Of a stretch of DNA of 14,075 bases, positions 6,725-13,926 are shown one piece after another (the first letter of the stretch is position 1; every line of letters begins with the position of its first letter). The stretch spans positions 1 through 14,075 of the forward strand of contig DAOUDB010000343.1 of NCBI GenBank assembly GCA_034431495.1. The letters run 5' to 3'. The position numbers were made by a program, and so were the translations under genes. The notes beneath the pieces are model-generated. The model had not been told where the DNA came from, ran no database searches, and was given only the letters and a program-made list of their open reading frames with translations. This stretch comes from Roseilinea sp034431495 (lineage in GTDB: Bacteria; Chloroflexota; Anaerolineae; J036; Brachytrichaceae).

Positions 6725-8434
6725 ATGTCCACAAATGGCAAGAACGGCTCTGGCGTAGCCCGCGCGATGCGCTCCGACACGATTAAAAAGGGTCTCGAAC
6801 GCGCACCCCATCGCAGTTTGCTGCGCGCAACCGGCGTGAAGGAAGAGGATTTTGGCAAGCCCTTCATCGCCATCGCCAACAGCTACGTGGACATCATTCC
6901 CGGCCACGTTCACCTCGACAAGTTCGGGCAGATCGTGAAGGATGCTGTGCGCGCAGCCGGCGGCGTGCCTTTCCTGTTCAACACCATCGGTGTGGATGAT
7001 GGCATTGCGATGGGTCACTTTGGCATGAAGTACAGCCTGCCCAGCCGTGAGATCATCGCCGACAGCGTAGAGACGATGGTCAGCGCGCATCAGTTCGACG
7101 CGCTGATCTGCATCCCCAATTGCGACAAGATTGTGCCCGGCATGTTGATGGGCGCGATGCGCTGCAACATCCCGACCATCTTCGTCTCAGGCGGGCCGAT
7201 GTACGCGGGCAAGACCGAAGACGGCCAGGTGGTCGATCTGATTTCGGTGTTCGAGGCGGTCGGGTCGGTCTCGGCCGGCAAGATGAGCGCACAGCGCCTG
7301 GCCCAGATCGAAAAGGTGGCCTGTCCAACTTGTGGTTCGTGCAGTGGTATGTTCACGGCTAACTCCATGAACTGCCTATGCGAAGCCCTGGGCATCGCTT
7401 TGCCCGGCAATGGCACGGCCATGGCCCTCAGCCCCGAACGCGAAGCGTTGGCCCGTCAAGCCGCTCGCCAGATCATGTGGTTGCTCGAACACGACATCAA
7501 AGCCCGCGACATTGTCACAGTCGAGAGTATCGATAACGCCATCGCCCTCGACGTGGCCATGGGCGGCAGCACCAACACCGTGCTGCACACCCTCGCCATC
7601 GCGCGCGAAGCCGGCCTCGATTACCCCATCGCCCGCATCGATGCTATCAGCCGGCGCACACCCAACATCTGCAAGGTCTCGCCCTCCAGCCACTATCACA
7701 TCGAAGACGTGGCCAAAGCCGGCGGCATCAGCGCCATCCTGCACGAACTCAGCCACAAGCCCGGCGCCCTGAATCTGGATTGCCTCACCGTGACCGGCCA
7801 GACACTGGGCAAGAACATCGCCGGCTGCGCGACCCAAGACCCGCAATGCATCCGCCCGCTCGATAACGCCTACAGCCCGGATGGCGGTCTGGCCGTGCTG
7901 TTCGGCAACCTCGCGCCCGACGGCTGCGTGGTGAAGACTGCCGGCGTCGCGCCGGAGATGCGCACCCACACCGGCCCGGCGGTCATCTTCGAAAGCCAGG
8001 AAGACGCCTGCGCCGGCATTCTGAACGGTCAAGTCAAGGCCGGCGATGTGGTCGTCATCCGCTACGAAGGGCCAAAGGGCGGCCCCGGCATGCAGGAGAT
8101 GCTCAGCCCCACCTCGTACATCATGGGGCGCGGCCTTGGCAGCAGCGTCGCCCTCATCACCGATGGCCGTTTCAGCGGCGGCACGCGCGGCGCGTGCATC
8201 GGGCACGTCAGCCCCGAGGCAGCCGCCGGCGGCCCAATCGCGCTGGTGCAGCCGGGCGACCTGATCACGGTGGACATTCCCAACCGCGCCCTCACGCTGC
8301 ATGTGGATGAGGCCGAGCTGGCGCGACGCAAGGCCAACTGGAAGCCGGTCGTGCGCGAGAATCTGCCAAGCTGGCTGCGCCGCTACACAAAGATGGTGAC
8401 GAGCGGCAGCCAGGGCGCCGTGCTCGAGGCATGA
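6725..8434 (+). CDS. ilvD: Dihydroxy-acid dehydratase
   Basis: IlvD converts 2,3-dihydroxy-isovalerate and 2,3-dihydroxy-3-methylvalerate to the 2-keto acids, the third common step of valine and isoleucine synthesis, in the cytosol. The 569-residue protein has the family signatures: NCDKIVPGM with cluster ligand C133, CPTCGSCSGMFTANSMN (200-216) with C203, Mg-binding DDGIAMGH (91-98), and ALITDGRFSGG near the C-terminus carrying the catalytic serine. Where [2Fe-2S]-type enzymes have a third cysteine (PCNIHL), this one reads PGHVHL (59-64) as in E. coli, so an oxygen-sensitive [4Fe-4S] type is likely. The start at 6725 has GAGG at 6715-6718, six bases upstream; the frame upstream of it is repeat read-through. 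The length is complete, close to the Bacillus form and shorter than E. coli. No other ilv or leu gene is in the window, so it stands alone, controlled by the promoter beside the heptamer array. Confidence 0.97.
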   Translation: MSTNGKNGSGVARAMRSDTIKKGLERAPHRSLLRATGVKEEDFGKPFIAIANSYVDIIPGHVHLDKFGQIVKDAVRAAGGVPFLFNTIGVDDGIAMGHFGMKYSLPSREIIADSVETMVSAHQFDALICIPNCDKIVPGMLMGAMRCNIPTIFVSGGPMYAGKTEDGQVVDLISVFEAVGSVSAGKMSAQRLAQIEKVACPTCGSCSGMFTANSMNCLCEALGIALPGNGTAMALSPEREALARQAARQIMWLLEHDIKARDIVTVESIDNAIALDVAMGGSTNTVLHTLAIAREAGLDYPIARIDAISRRTPNICKVSPSSHYHIEDVAKAGGISAILHELSHKPGALNLDCLTVTGQTLGKNIAGCATQDPQCIRPLDNAYSPDGGLAVLFGNLAPDGCVVKTAGVAPEMRTHTGPAVIFESQEDACAGILNGQVKAGDVVVIRYEGPKGGPGMQEMLSPTSYIMGRGLGSSVALITDGRFSGGTRGACIGHVSPEAAAGGPIALVQPGDLITVDIPNRALTLHVDEAELARRKANWKPVVRENLPSWLRRYTKMVTSGSQGAVLEA

Positions 8435-8462
8435 GACATGTCGGGACTGGTGATGCCTGATC

Positions 8463-8468
8463 TATACT
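8463..8468 (+). promoter_or_regulatory. Possible -10 box giving a leaderless brnT transcript
   Basis: TATACT (five of six to consensus) ends seven bases before the A of the ATG at 8475, exactly where transcription would be expected to begin. There is no Shine-Dalgarno sequence ahead of that ATG, which fits a leaderless message. No convincing -35 hexamer is visible at 8440-8446. Read-through from ilvD, 40 bp upstream, is the alternative. Confidence 0.4.
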
Positions 8469-8474
8469 GAGCCA

Positions 8475-8756
8475 ATGGAGTTTGAATGGGATCCCGGCAA
8501 GGCTGCACGCAACATTGCCAAACATGACGTTACATTCGAGGAAGCGGCCACAGTATTTGGAGATACGTTGAGCATCACAGTGCCGGACCCGGATCACTCC
8601 AGCGAGGAGGATCGCCACATTATCATTGGTTTATCGTTCCGATTCAGGCTGTTGATGGTGTCATTCGCCGAACGGGGCGAGAGGATTCGCATAATCAGCG
8701 CGCGAGAGCTGACCCGCGCAGAACGAGCGCAATATGAAAGTGGAAATCAATCATGA
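8475..8756 (+). CDS. brnT: BrnT family toxin (RelE-fold ribonuclease) of a type II toxin-antitoxin pair
   Basis: The 93-residue protein has the whole BrnT pattern: N-terminal FEWDPGKAARNIAKHDVTF (3-21) with the K16-H17 pair, EEAATVFGD, a central strand EDRHIIIG, and the C-terminal RIISARELTRAERAQYE (72-88) with R77. BrnT toxins are RelE-like ribonucleases that stop translation and are neutralised by the antitoxin encoded just downstream, normally BrnA. The usual glycine after the KH pair is Asp18 here. The stop overlaps the next gene by 23 nt, typical of a translationally coupled toxin-antitoxin operon. Toxin-first order is normal for this family. The pair sits between ilvD and an M24 gene without mobile-element remnants. 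Confidence 0.9.
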   Translation: MEFEWDPGKAARNIAKHDVTFEEAATVFGDTLSITVPDPDHSSEEDRHIIIGLSFRFRLLMVSFAERGERIRIISARELTRAERAQYESGNQS

Positions 8757-8961
8757 GCCGGAGGATGAACTTCGCCCGGAATATGACCTCTCGAAACTTC
8801 TCAAGGACGGCGTCCGAGGCAAGTACGCGGAACGATTCCAGCAGGGCACGAATTTGATTCTGCTCGATCCAGACGTCGCCAGGATTTTCCCCACCTCAAA
8901 AGAGGTCAATGAAGCCCTGCGGTTGCTGATACAAACGGCGCGCCTGGCAGTGGATGCCTGA
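8734..8961 (+). CDS. Small antitoxin-like partner of BrnT
   Basis: This 75-residue acidic protein starts inside the end of brnT (23-nt overlap) in another frame. It has an N-terminal PEYDLSKLLKDGVRGKYAERF stretch (15-35), then NLILLDPDVARIFPTSKEV and a closing helix NEALRLLIQTARLA (59-72). This layout matches the small uncharacterised proteins often found beside toxins of this kind, and the C-terminal LDPDVA...NEALR block looks like a short strand-helix-helix DNA-binding unit. It is not a textbook BrnA sequence, so I assign the antitoxin role from position, size and overlap. If so, it would bind the toxin and repress the operon. The Shine-Dalgarno (GAGCG) is weak, consistent with coupling to brnT translation. 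Confidence 0.75.
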   Translation: MKVEINHEPEDELRPEYDLSKLLKDGVRGKYAERFQQGTNLILLDPDVARIFPTSKEVNEALRLLIQTARLAVDA

Positions 8962-9010
8962 AGCGTAAACACGCGGCGGGTTGAGCGCCGCGCTGAGGCT
9001 GTTGCGACCC

Positions 9011-10192
9011 ATGACCAACGCGAATCATCCCGCCATTCCCGCGAGCGAGTATCCGCAGCGCTGGCAGGCCGCGCAGTCGCTCATGGCCGAACGCGACCTC
9101 GACGTGTTGCTTGCCTATGCCGACGACCGCGCAGTGTTCGGCCCGGCCCACGCGCGTTGGCTGGTCAATTTCCCGGTTCACTTCGAGCCGGCCATCGTCC
9201 TGATGCCGCGCAGCGGGCCGCCGGTGCTGCTGTGCGGGCCTGAAAGCGTCGAGTACGCCCTGCGCGTCTCGCAGGCTTCGGACGTGCGCGCCCTGCGCGA
9301 ATTCACCCACCCCGTAGAGGACTACCCCTACTCGAAGATCGAGGGCCTCGCCGACGTGCTGCGCGCCATCGGCTACGACGCGCGCGCAGTGCGCCAGGTC
9401 GGGCTGGCCGGGCACAGCTTGATGAGCGCAGACCTGATGGCCGCGCTTCAGCAGGCGCTGCCACAGGCCGCCTGGGTGGATGTCGAGAGCGCGCTGTGCG
9501 ATCTGCGCGCGCAGAAGTCGCCGGCAGAGCTGGCCGTGATCCGGCGCGCCTACGAGATCGCGCAGATCGGGCTGCAAGCCGGCATCGGCGCCATTCACCC
9601 CGGCATCACCGAGCGCGCAGTGGCGGCCGAGATCGACGCTGCCATGCGCCGCGCCGGCTCAGAAGGAACCGGCATCGACACCATCGTCGCTTCTGGCATG
9701 AACAGCCGGCCCATCCTGGCGCGTTCCACCTTCCGCGAGATTCAGAACAACGAACTGGTGTTGTTGACTGTCGCGCCGCGCTACGAGGGCTATCACGCAG
9801 CCATCGGCCGGCCGGTGCTGGTCGGCGATCCGGGCGAAACGATCCGGCGCGCGGCGCAGGTGGCATGGGACGCGCAGCAAGCCTGCTTCGAGGCCATGCG
9901 CCCCGGCGTGGAGGGCCGCGCCGTCGAAGCCGCCGGCCGGCGTGTCGTCGAGGCAGCCGGCCTGGGCGAATACTTCCTGTACTCCGGCGTCCACAGCGTG
10001 GGCGTGATCGAGTTCGAGCCGCCCATCTTCGGGCCGAGCAGCCCGGCCGTCTTGAAGCCGGGCATGGTGATCTCGGTGGACATCCCATTGTTCAACACGC
10101 CGTGGGGCGGCCTGCGCATGGAAGACGGATTCGTCATCACCGAGGCCGGGGCGGAACGACTGAACCACACACCGCACCAGATCGCCCGGTAG
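9011..10192 (+). CDS. M24 family (creatinase/aminopeptidase P fold) protein lacking key metal ligands
   Basis: The 393-residue cytosolic protein has a creatinase-type N-terminal domain (about 10-155) and a pita-bread C-terminal domain (about 165-390), as in prolidases and aminopeptidase P. Homology is clear from GIGAIHPGITERAVAAEID, the GVHSVGVIEFEPP block and GLRMEDGFVIT. The five ligands of the usual dinuclear metal site are only partly present: the first two aspartates are replaced (T253 and A264 in LTVAPRYEGYHAAIG), H328 remains, the fourth (normally Glu) is D357 and the last is E371. It is therefore unlikely to be a normal metallopeptidase. A creatinase-like metal-independent hydrolase or a non-catalytic paralogue fits better. 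I take ATG 9011 (GAGG at 8995-8998, a rather long 12-base spacing); a TTG at 8981 in frame is the alternative. It follows the toxin-antitoxin pair by 49 nt and precedes the nucleotidyltransferase gene. Confidence 0.85.
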   Translation: MTNANHPAIPASEYPQRWQAAQSLMAERDLDVLLAYADDRAVFGPAHARWLVNFPVHFEPAIVLMPRSGPPVLLCGPESVEYALRVSQASDVRALREFTHPVEDYPYSKIEGLADVLRAIGYDARAVRQVGLAGHSLMSADLMAALQQALPQAAWVDVESALCDLRAQKSPAELAVIRRAYEIAQIGLQAGIGAIHPGITERAVAAEIDAAMRRAGSEGTGIDTIVASGMNSRPILARSTFREIQNNELVLLTVAPRYEGYHAAIGRPVLVGDPGETIRRAAQVAWDAQQACFEAMRPGVEGRAVEAAGRRVVEAAGLGEYFLYSGVHSVGVIEFEPPIFGPSSPAVLKPGMVISVDIPLFNTPWGGLRMEDGFVITEAGAERLNHTPHQIAR

Positions 10193-10233
10193 AGAACGCC
10201 AACACGCAGAGCGCGTCGGTATCTGCGCAGAGT

Positions 10234-10260
10234 CGGTCGGTTCGACAGTCTCACCGACCG
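10234..10260. repeat. 8-bp inverted repeat in the leader of the nucleotidyltransferase gene
   Basis: CGGTCGGT (10234-10241) and ACCGACCG (10253-10260) form a perfect 8-bp stem with an 11-base loop in the 89-bp gap between the M24 gene and the next start. No T-run follows, so a classical terminator is unlikely. A near-duplicate of the left arm context (cgcagagcgcgtcggt at 10205-10220, cgcagagtcggtcggt at 10226-10241) adds a partial direct repeat. It may be an operator or an RNA hairpin 21 bases before the ATG. Confidence 0.5.
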
Positions 10261-10281
10261 CAAGCATTGATGGAAGCACGC

Positions 10282-11085
10282 ATGTCCGATCTGCATCAGT
10301 CGCCCACCCCCTACCCAGATGTGAACGCCGCGTTGAGCGCGACGCTGGCCGGCATACAGGCCGTGCTCGGCGATCACCTCATCGGCGTGTACCTGCACGG
10401 CTCGCTGGCTAACGGCGACTTCAAACCGGCCACCAGCGACATCGACCTGCTGGCAGCCACCCGCGATGAACTGCCGACGGCCATGCTGCCCGAGCTGGCC
10501 GCCATGCACGCGCAACTGGCCGGCCTTTTCAAATGGGCCGGCCACATGGAGGTCTCGTACATCCCGCTGGCAGCCTTGCGCCGCTACGACCCGGCCAACT
10601 GCCATCATCCGGCCCTGCGCGTCGATGGCAGCTTCGACATCGATGGACATGGCAGCGACTGGATCATCCAGCGATGGGTCATCCGCGAAAAGGGCATTGC
10701 TCTGTATGGCCCGCCCGCGGCAACACTGATCGACCCCGTGCGGCCCGACGACTTGCGCCGCGCAGCGCTGGGCATCCTGCGCGAATGGTGGGCGCCGATG
10801 CTCGACGACACGCACCGGCTGCGCGACAGCGAATATCAGGCCTACGCGATCCTGACCATGTGCCGCTCGCTCTACACATTGGAACATGGGCAGGCAGACA
10901 CAGTCTGCATAGCCAGCAAGCCAACAGCGGCGCGCTGGGCGCAGGCGACGCTGGGCGAGCCGGACGCTGCGCTGATCGAACGCGCGCTGAACTGGCGGCC
11001 GGGTGTGGAACTCGACGCACTGACCCAGACACTCGACCTGATCCGACGCACCCTGCAACACGGCGAGCAGATCGCACAAGCATGA
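10282..11085 (+). CDS. AadA/DUF4111-like nucleotidyltransferase
   Basis: The 267-residue protein has the nucleotidyltransferase active-site motif GVYLHGSLANGDF (35-47, G40-S41) followed by D53-I-D55. E90 in HMEVS lies where the catalytic glutamate of ANT(3'')(9)/AadA is found. The C-terminal half is helical with the KPTAARWA block (213-220) of the DUF4111 region. Relatives adenylylate aminoglycosides such as streptomycin or spectinomycin, but many chromosomal homologues have no shown resistance role. No integron, attC site or transposon surrounds it and composition matches its neighbours, so I read it as a resident gene of unknown substrate. The start at 10282 follows GGAAG (10272-10276); an ATG at 10270 in frame would add four residues. 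It may share a transcript with the upstream M24 gene and the hydrolase 44 nt downstream. Confidence 0.85.
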   Translation: MSDLHQSPTPYPDVNAALSATLAGIQAVLGDHLIGVYLHGSLANGDFKPATSDIDLLAATRDELPTAMLPELAAMHAQLAGLFKWAGHMEVSYIPLAALRRYDPANCHHPALRVDGSFDIDGHGSDWIIQRWVIREKGIALYGPPAATLIDPVRPDDLRRAALGILREWWAPMLDDTHRLRDSEYQAYAILTMCRSLYTLEHGQADTVCIASKPTAARWAQATLGEPDAALIERALNWRPGVELDALTQTLDLIRRTLQHGEQIAQA

Positions 11086-11129
11086 GCTAAGAAAAGCCGG
11101 CTTATTCTCAACAGGAGTAGACTACGTCT

Positions 11130-12587
11130 ATGACAACAGCTACTCCGCTTCTCCACAGTGCGCCAGAGGCTGAAGGCATCTCCTCAGCCGCCATCCTTAA
11201 ATTCGTGAACACGGCCGAAAAGCGCATCGACGCGCTGCACAGCTTCATGTTGCTGCGCCACGGCCGCGTCGTGGCCCAGGGCTGGTGGTCGCCCTATCGC
11301 GCCGAGTGCGTCCACCAGTTGTTTTCGCTCAGCAAGAGCTTCACCTCGACCGCAGTCGGACTGGCAGTCGGCGAGGGCCGGCTGAGCGTGGATGATCCCG
11401 TGCTCTCATTCTTCCCCGAAGATGCGCCGGCCAGGCCAGGCAGGAACCTGCAAGCGATGCGCGTGCGACACCTGTTGTCAATGTCCACCGGCCACGATCA
11501 TGACACCACCGGCTTTCTGCCTCGCCGTAAGGACGGCAACTGGGCGGCCGCGTTCCTGGCGCGCCCGGTCAAGTTCGAGCCGGGCACGCACTTCCTGTAT
11601 AACACTGGCGCGACCTACATGCTGTCGGCCATCCTGCACAAGCTCACCGGCCAGACGCTGATAGAGTACCTCACCCCGCGTTTGTTCGAACCGCTGGGCA
11701 TCACGCAAGCGTGGTGGGAGACCGATCCACGCGGCATCAACGTCGGCGGATGGGGTTTGAACATCACAACAGACGCCATCGCCCGCTTCGGCCAGCTCTA
11801 TTTGAACAAGGGCGTGTGGAACGGGAAACAGATTTTGTCCGAGGCATGGGTCGAAGAGGCCAGCGCGCCACAAGCGCCGTTCAGCGCGGGCGGCGGTTCG
11901 GACTGGCAGCAGGGCTATGGCTACCAGTTCTGGCGCTGCCGGCACAACGCCTATCGCGGCGACGGCGCGTTCGGGCAATATTGCATTGTCATGCCGGATC
12001 AGGATGCGGTGCTGGCCATCACCAGCGGCGTCAAAGACATGCAGGCGGTGCTCGATCTGGTGTGGCAGACGTTGCTGCCGGCGATGAAGCCTGAGACGCT
12101 GCCGGCTGATGAAGCAACGCACAACGTCTTGAACGATAAACTGGCGCATCTGGCGCTCAAGCCGATCAAGGGCAAGCGCACAGCAGACATTGCAGCGCGC
12201 GTGTCAGGCCGGGTGTATGAATTCCCGAAGAACGATCAGCGCATCCAGCGCGTGTCGCTCGACTTTGGCAAAGACAGTAGCACGCTGACGATCCGTGAAG
12301 GCCGGCAGGAACATGTCATCGCGTGCGGTCATGGCCGGTGGATCGAAGGCGAGACCGGCTTCGATCACTATGCGCCGCCGCCATTGGTTGCCACGCCGCA
12401 ACGCAAGGTCGCAGCCAGCGGGGCCTGGACAGCCGACGACACCTACACGGTGAAGCTGTGCTTCTACGAGACGCCGTTCCGCCCCACCCTCACCTTCCGC
12501 TTCACCGGCAAGCGCGTGCGCTACACATTCGAAGCCAATGCGTCGTTCGGGCCAACCGTGCGCCCCACGCTCACCGGCCAGGCGTAG
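11130..12587 (+). CDS. Cytosolic serine hydrolase of the beta-lactamase (class C-like) fold
   Basis: The 485-residue protein belongs to the penicillin-binding protein/class C beta-lactamase-like serine hydrolases. Residues about 10-320 are the catalytic domain, with nucleophile S66 in S66-L-S-K69 and Y157 in HFLYNTGATYML. In this subgroup the second motif reads Y-N-T rather than Y-x-N. The third motif, normally KTG or HxG, appears as GAFGQ (279-283). Residues about 345-485 form a separate beta-rich C-terminal domain. There is no signal peptide or lipobox, so it is probably cytosolic and more likely an esterase or peptidase-type hydrolase than a secreted beta-lactamase. AGGAG at 11113-11117 precedes the ATG with a long spacing of 12. 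Transcription probably ends at the hairpin about 30 bp after the stop. The substrate cannot be told. Confidence 0.88.
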   Translation: MTTATPLLHSAPEAEGISSAAILKFVNTAEKRIDALHSFMLLRHGRVVAQGWWSPYRAECVHQLFSLSKSFTSTAVGLAVGEGRLSVDDPVLSFFPEDAPARPGRNLQAMRVRHLLSMSTGHDHDTTGFLPRRKDGNWAAAFLARPVKFEPGTHFLYNTGATYMLSAILHKLTGQTLIEYLTPRLFEPLGITQAWWETDPRGINVGGWGLNITTDAIARFGQLYLNKGVWNGKQILSEAWVEEASAPQAPFSAGGGSDWQQGYGYQFWRCRHNAYRGDGAFGQYCIVMPDQDAVLAITSGVKDMQAVLDLVWQTLLPAMKPETLPADEATHNVLNDKLAHLALKPIKGKRTADIAARVSGRVYEFPKNDQRIQRVSLDFGKDSSTLTIREGRQEHVIACGHGRWIEGETGFDHYAPPPLVATPQRKVAASGAWTADDTYTVKLCFYETPFRPTLTFRFTGKRVRYTFEANASFGPTVRPTLTGQA

Positions 12588-12613
12588 CAGGCGCCGGGCA
12601 AGTCGAAAGGCAT

Positions 12614-12671
12614 ACCACAAGGAAGCAAAGAGCACAAAGACATCTTTGTGCTCTTTTTGTTTTTGTGTGGT
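12614..12671 (+). terminator. Strong intrinsic terminator made from a palindromic repeat (copy A)
   Basis: A perfect 14-bp stem (12627-12640 with 12643-12656; each arm carries AAAGAGCACAAAGA or its complement) is followed by a T-rich tail (12657-12664), about 40 bp after the stop of the serine hydrolase. The outer ends ACCACA (12614-12619) and TGTGGT (12666-12671) also pair, so the whole is one 58-bp imperfect palindrome related to copies B, C and D. Being symmetrical, it could also serve the facing minus-strand UroD-like gene. Confidence 0.8.
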
Positions 12672-12681
12672 TCGATGCACC

Positions 12682-12755
12682 CGCAAGGACGCGAGCCTGG
12701 CATATCAATCTCGAGATACCCTCTCAAAGTCCTTGGTGCGCTTCGTGTCTTTGTG
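12682..12755. repeat. Degenerate palindromic repeat (copy B)
   Basis: The right arm CTTCGTGTCTTTGTG (12741-12755) is a good copy of the repeat family. The left arm CGCAAGGACGCGAG (12682-12695) matches its complement apart from about three A-to-G changes. The spacer between the arms is about 45 bp. It sits between the ends of two converging genes, 14 bp beyond the UroD-like stop, and could form a hairpin helping to terminate that transcript. Confidence 0.5.
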
Positions 12756-12768
12756 ATTCGTCGAACCC

Positions 12769-13830
12769 TCACGGCCGGCCAAATGCCAGAATGGCGTCGC
12801 GGATGGCCGGGAAGCTGGTGCGCCAGGCAAACAACGGCACGTTTTCGCTCACCTGAATCTGCAAGCGGCCGGTGTGGCCGGCGGCAGTCAGAATCGCCTC
12901 GGCCTCTGCGCGCACACCTTCATAGGACCGCAAATGCACAGACGAGGGGAAGTTGACAAAGTAGCGCTTGTCGGGCCACAGGCGCGCGGCATCGGCCACC
13001 GATGTGTCGTTATCTGGCGTGGGGGAGAGCGAGTCGATGCCGCCCACCTTCGACGCGGCAATCAACTGCCACAAAGGTTTGAGGTCGCCGTCCATGTGCA
13101 CGAACACCACCCCGTCGCGTTCGGCCAGGCGCTCAGCCAAGTCGTCGTAGTACGGCACGCAATACTCGCGGAAGCGATTAGGGCCGATGGCCGGCGCGGT
13201 GATGTTGTCGGGGAAGTCGATGAAGCTGGCCGGTGAGCGCGCGGCAATGTCCATCAGCCGGCGCTCACGCGCGTCCAACAACGCGATGGTGCGCATCACA
13301 TGATCCGGGCAATCGGCAAAGTGATTCGACAAGTTGTCCAGCCCGACCCACAGAATCCACAGATGCTGATACGGCGTTCGTTCGACAGCCACCAACGGCG
13401 TGCCGTCGTCGCCCAGCTCGGCCTGATCGCGGTGAAAGCGATCGTAATCCTCCAGCAGGACGCTGTCTTCGAGGTACGACCAGAACACCTCGTAGTCGGC
13501 CGGCTTTTCGATGAAGTGCTTGCGGATGGCGCTACTGTCGTAGACCGGCTCGAAAGCGCGCTCTTCGTAGATCGATCCTTTGGGGGTGTGCAGCGTGTTG
13601 CGTTGCCAGCGCGTGTCGCCCACCCAATAGTCCTCTCTGACAAATCGGCAATGCGGATGTTCCTCCCGATGCACCTGACTCCAGCGCATCAGGCCGATCT
13701 GGTCGCGCCCGATGGCATCCCACACGTCGCGCATGGGCAGCATGGCATCGTAGATGACGAAGGGCACACGGTCGAGGGGCCGGCCGTGCACAACGGCCAG
13801 AATGCGCTCGCGCAGGGTCATGGGCTTCAT
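12769..13830 (-). CDS. Uroporphyrinogen decarboxylase (UroD/MtaA) superfamily protein, not HemE
   Basis: The 353-residue soluble TIM-barrel protein belongs to the URO-D superfamily, which covers heme-pathway HemE and the cobalamin/corrinoid methyltransferases such as MtaA. The HemE signature with its substrate arginines near the N-terminus is absent; the protein opens TLRERILAVVHGRPLDRVPF, typical of the methyltransferase-like branch. That branch usually binds zinc through an H-x-C-G motif; here the site reads H245-M-D-G248, so the cysteine is missing. Other family landmarks are IDFPDNITAP (204-213) and QVSENVP (326-332). I take ATG 13830 with AAAGG about seven bases upstream; the frame stays open to 13920 but through palindromic repeat C. 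It lies downstream of a sugar ABC permease on the same strand, an arrangement I recall as common in Chloroflexota. A role in sugar or methylated-compound catabolism is possible but unproven. Confidence 0.82.
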   Translation of the reverse strand: MKPMTLRERILAVVHGRPLDRVPFVIYDAMLPMRDVWDAIGRDQIGLMRWSQVHREEHPHCRFVREDYWVGDTRWQRNTLHTPKGSIYEERAFEPVYDSSAIRKHFIEKPADYEVFWSYLEDSVLLEDYDRFHRDQAELGDDGTPLVAVERTPYQHLWILWVGLDNLSNHFADCPDHVMRTIALLDARERRLMDIAARSPASFIDFPDNITAPAIGPNRFREYCVPYYDDLAERLAERDGVVFVHMDGDLKPLWQLIAASKVGGIDSLSPTPDNDTSVADAARLWPDKRYFVNFPSSVHLRSYEGVRAEAEAILTAAGHTGRLQIQVSENVPLFAWRTSFPAIRDAILAFGRP

Positions 13831-13846
13831 GGGTTTGCCTTTTTCT

Positions 13847-13913
13847 ACCACAATGACGCGAAGAGCACAAAGCGCCGATGTGGGCATTCTGTCCCTTCGC
13901 GCTCTTCGTGGCT
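13847..13913. repeat. Palindromic repeat (copy C)
   Basis: The left arm starts ACCACA and contains GAAGAGCACAAAG (13860-13872). The right arm ends CCCTTCGCGCTCTTCGTGGCT (about 13893-13913). The arms pair with a few mismatches and enclose a spacer of about 20 bp. It occupies the leader of the UroD-like gene, starting only 17 bp before its ATG. Confidence 0.65.
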
Positions 13914-13926
13914 CGCCCACAGTAGA

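Noticed and set aside
6570..6734. N-terminal extension of the minus-strand regulator reading QYATRNTQHATRNTQHATRK
   Set aside because: It is translation of the heptamer array and the ilvD leader; there is no ribosome-binding site at the far start, and the protein-like region begins at the ATG at 6569.
7376..8302. 308-residue minus-strand open frame opposite ilvD
   Set aside because: It is antisense to a strongly conserved gene, and its His/Gly/Ala-rich composition is typical of a GC-rich shadow.
9496..10281. Long upstream open frame continuous with the nucleotidyltransferase
   Set aside because: It is an Arg-rich shadow of the M24 gene in another frame; family homology begins only after 10282.
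9793..11079. 428-residue open frame on the minus strand
   Set aside because: It is antisense to the M24 and nucleotidyltransferase genes, has no domain character and is explained by high GC leaving few stops.
11094..11103. AAGCCGGCTT palindrome as a terminator after the nucleotidyltransferase gene
   Set aside because: The arms have no loop, so a hairpin would be very short, and no T-run follows.
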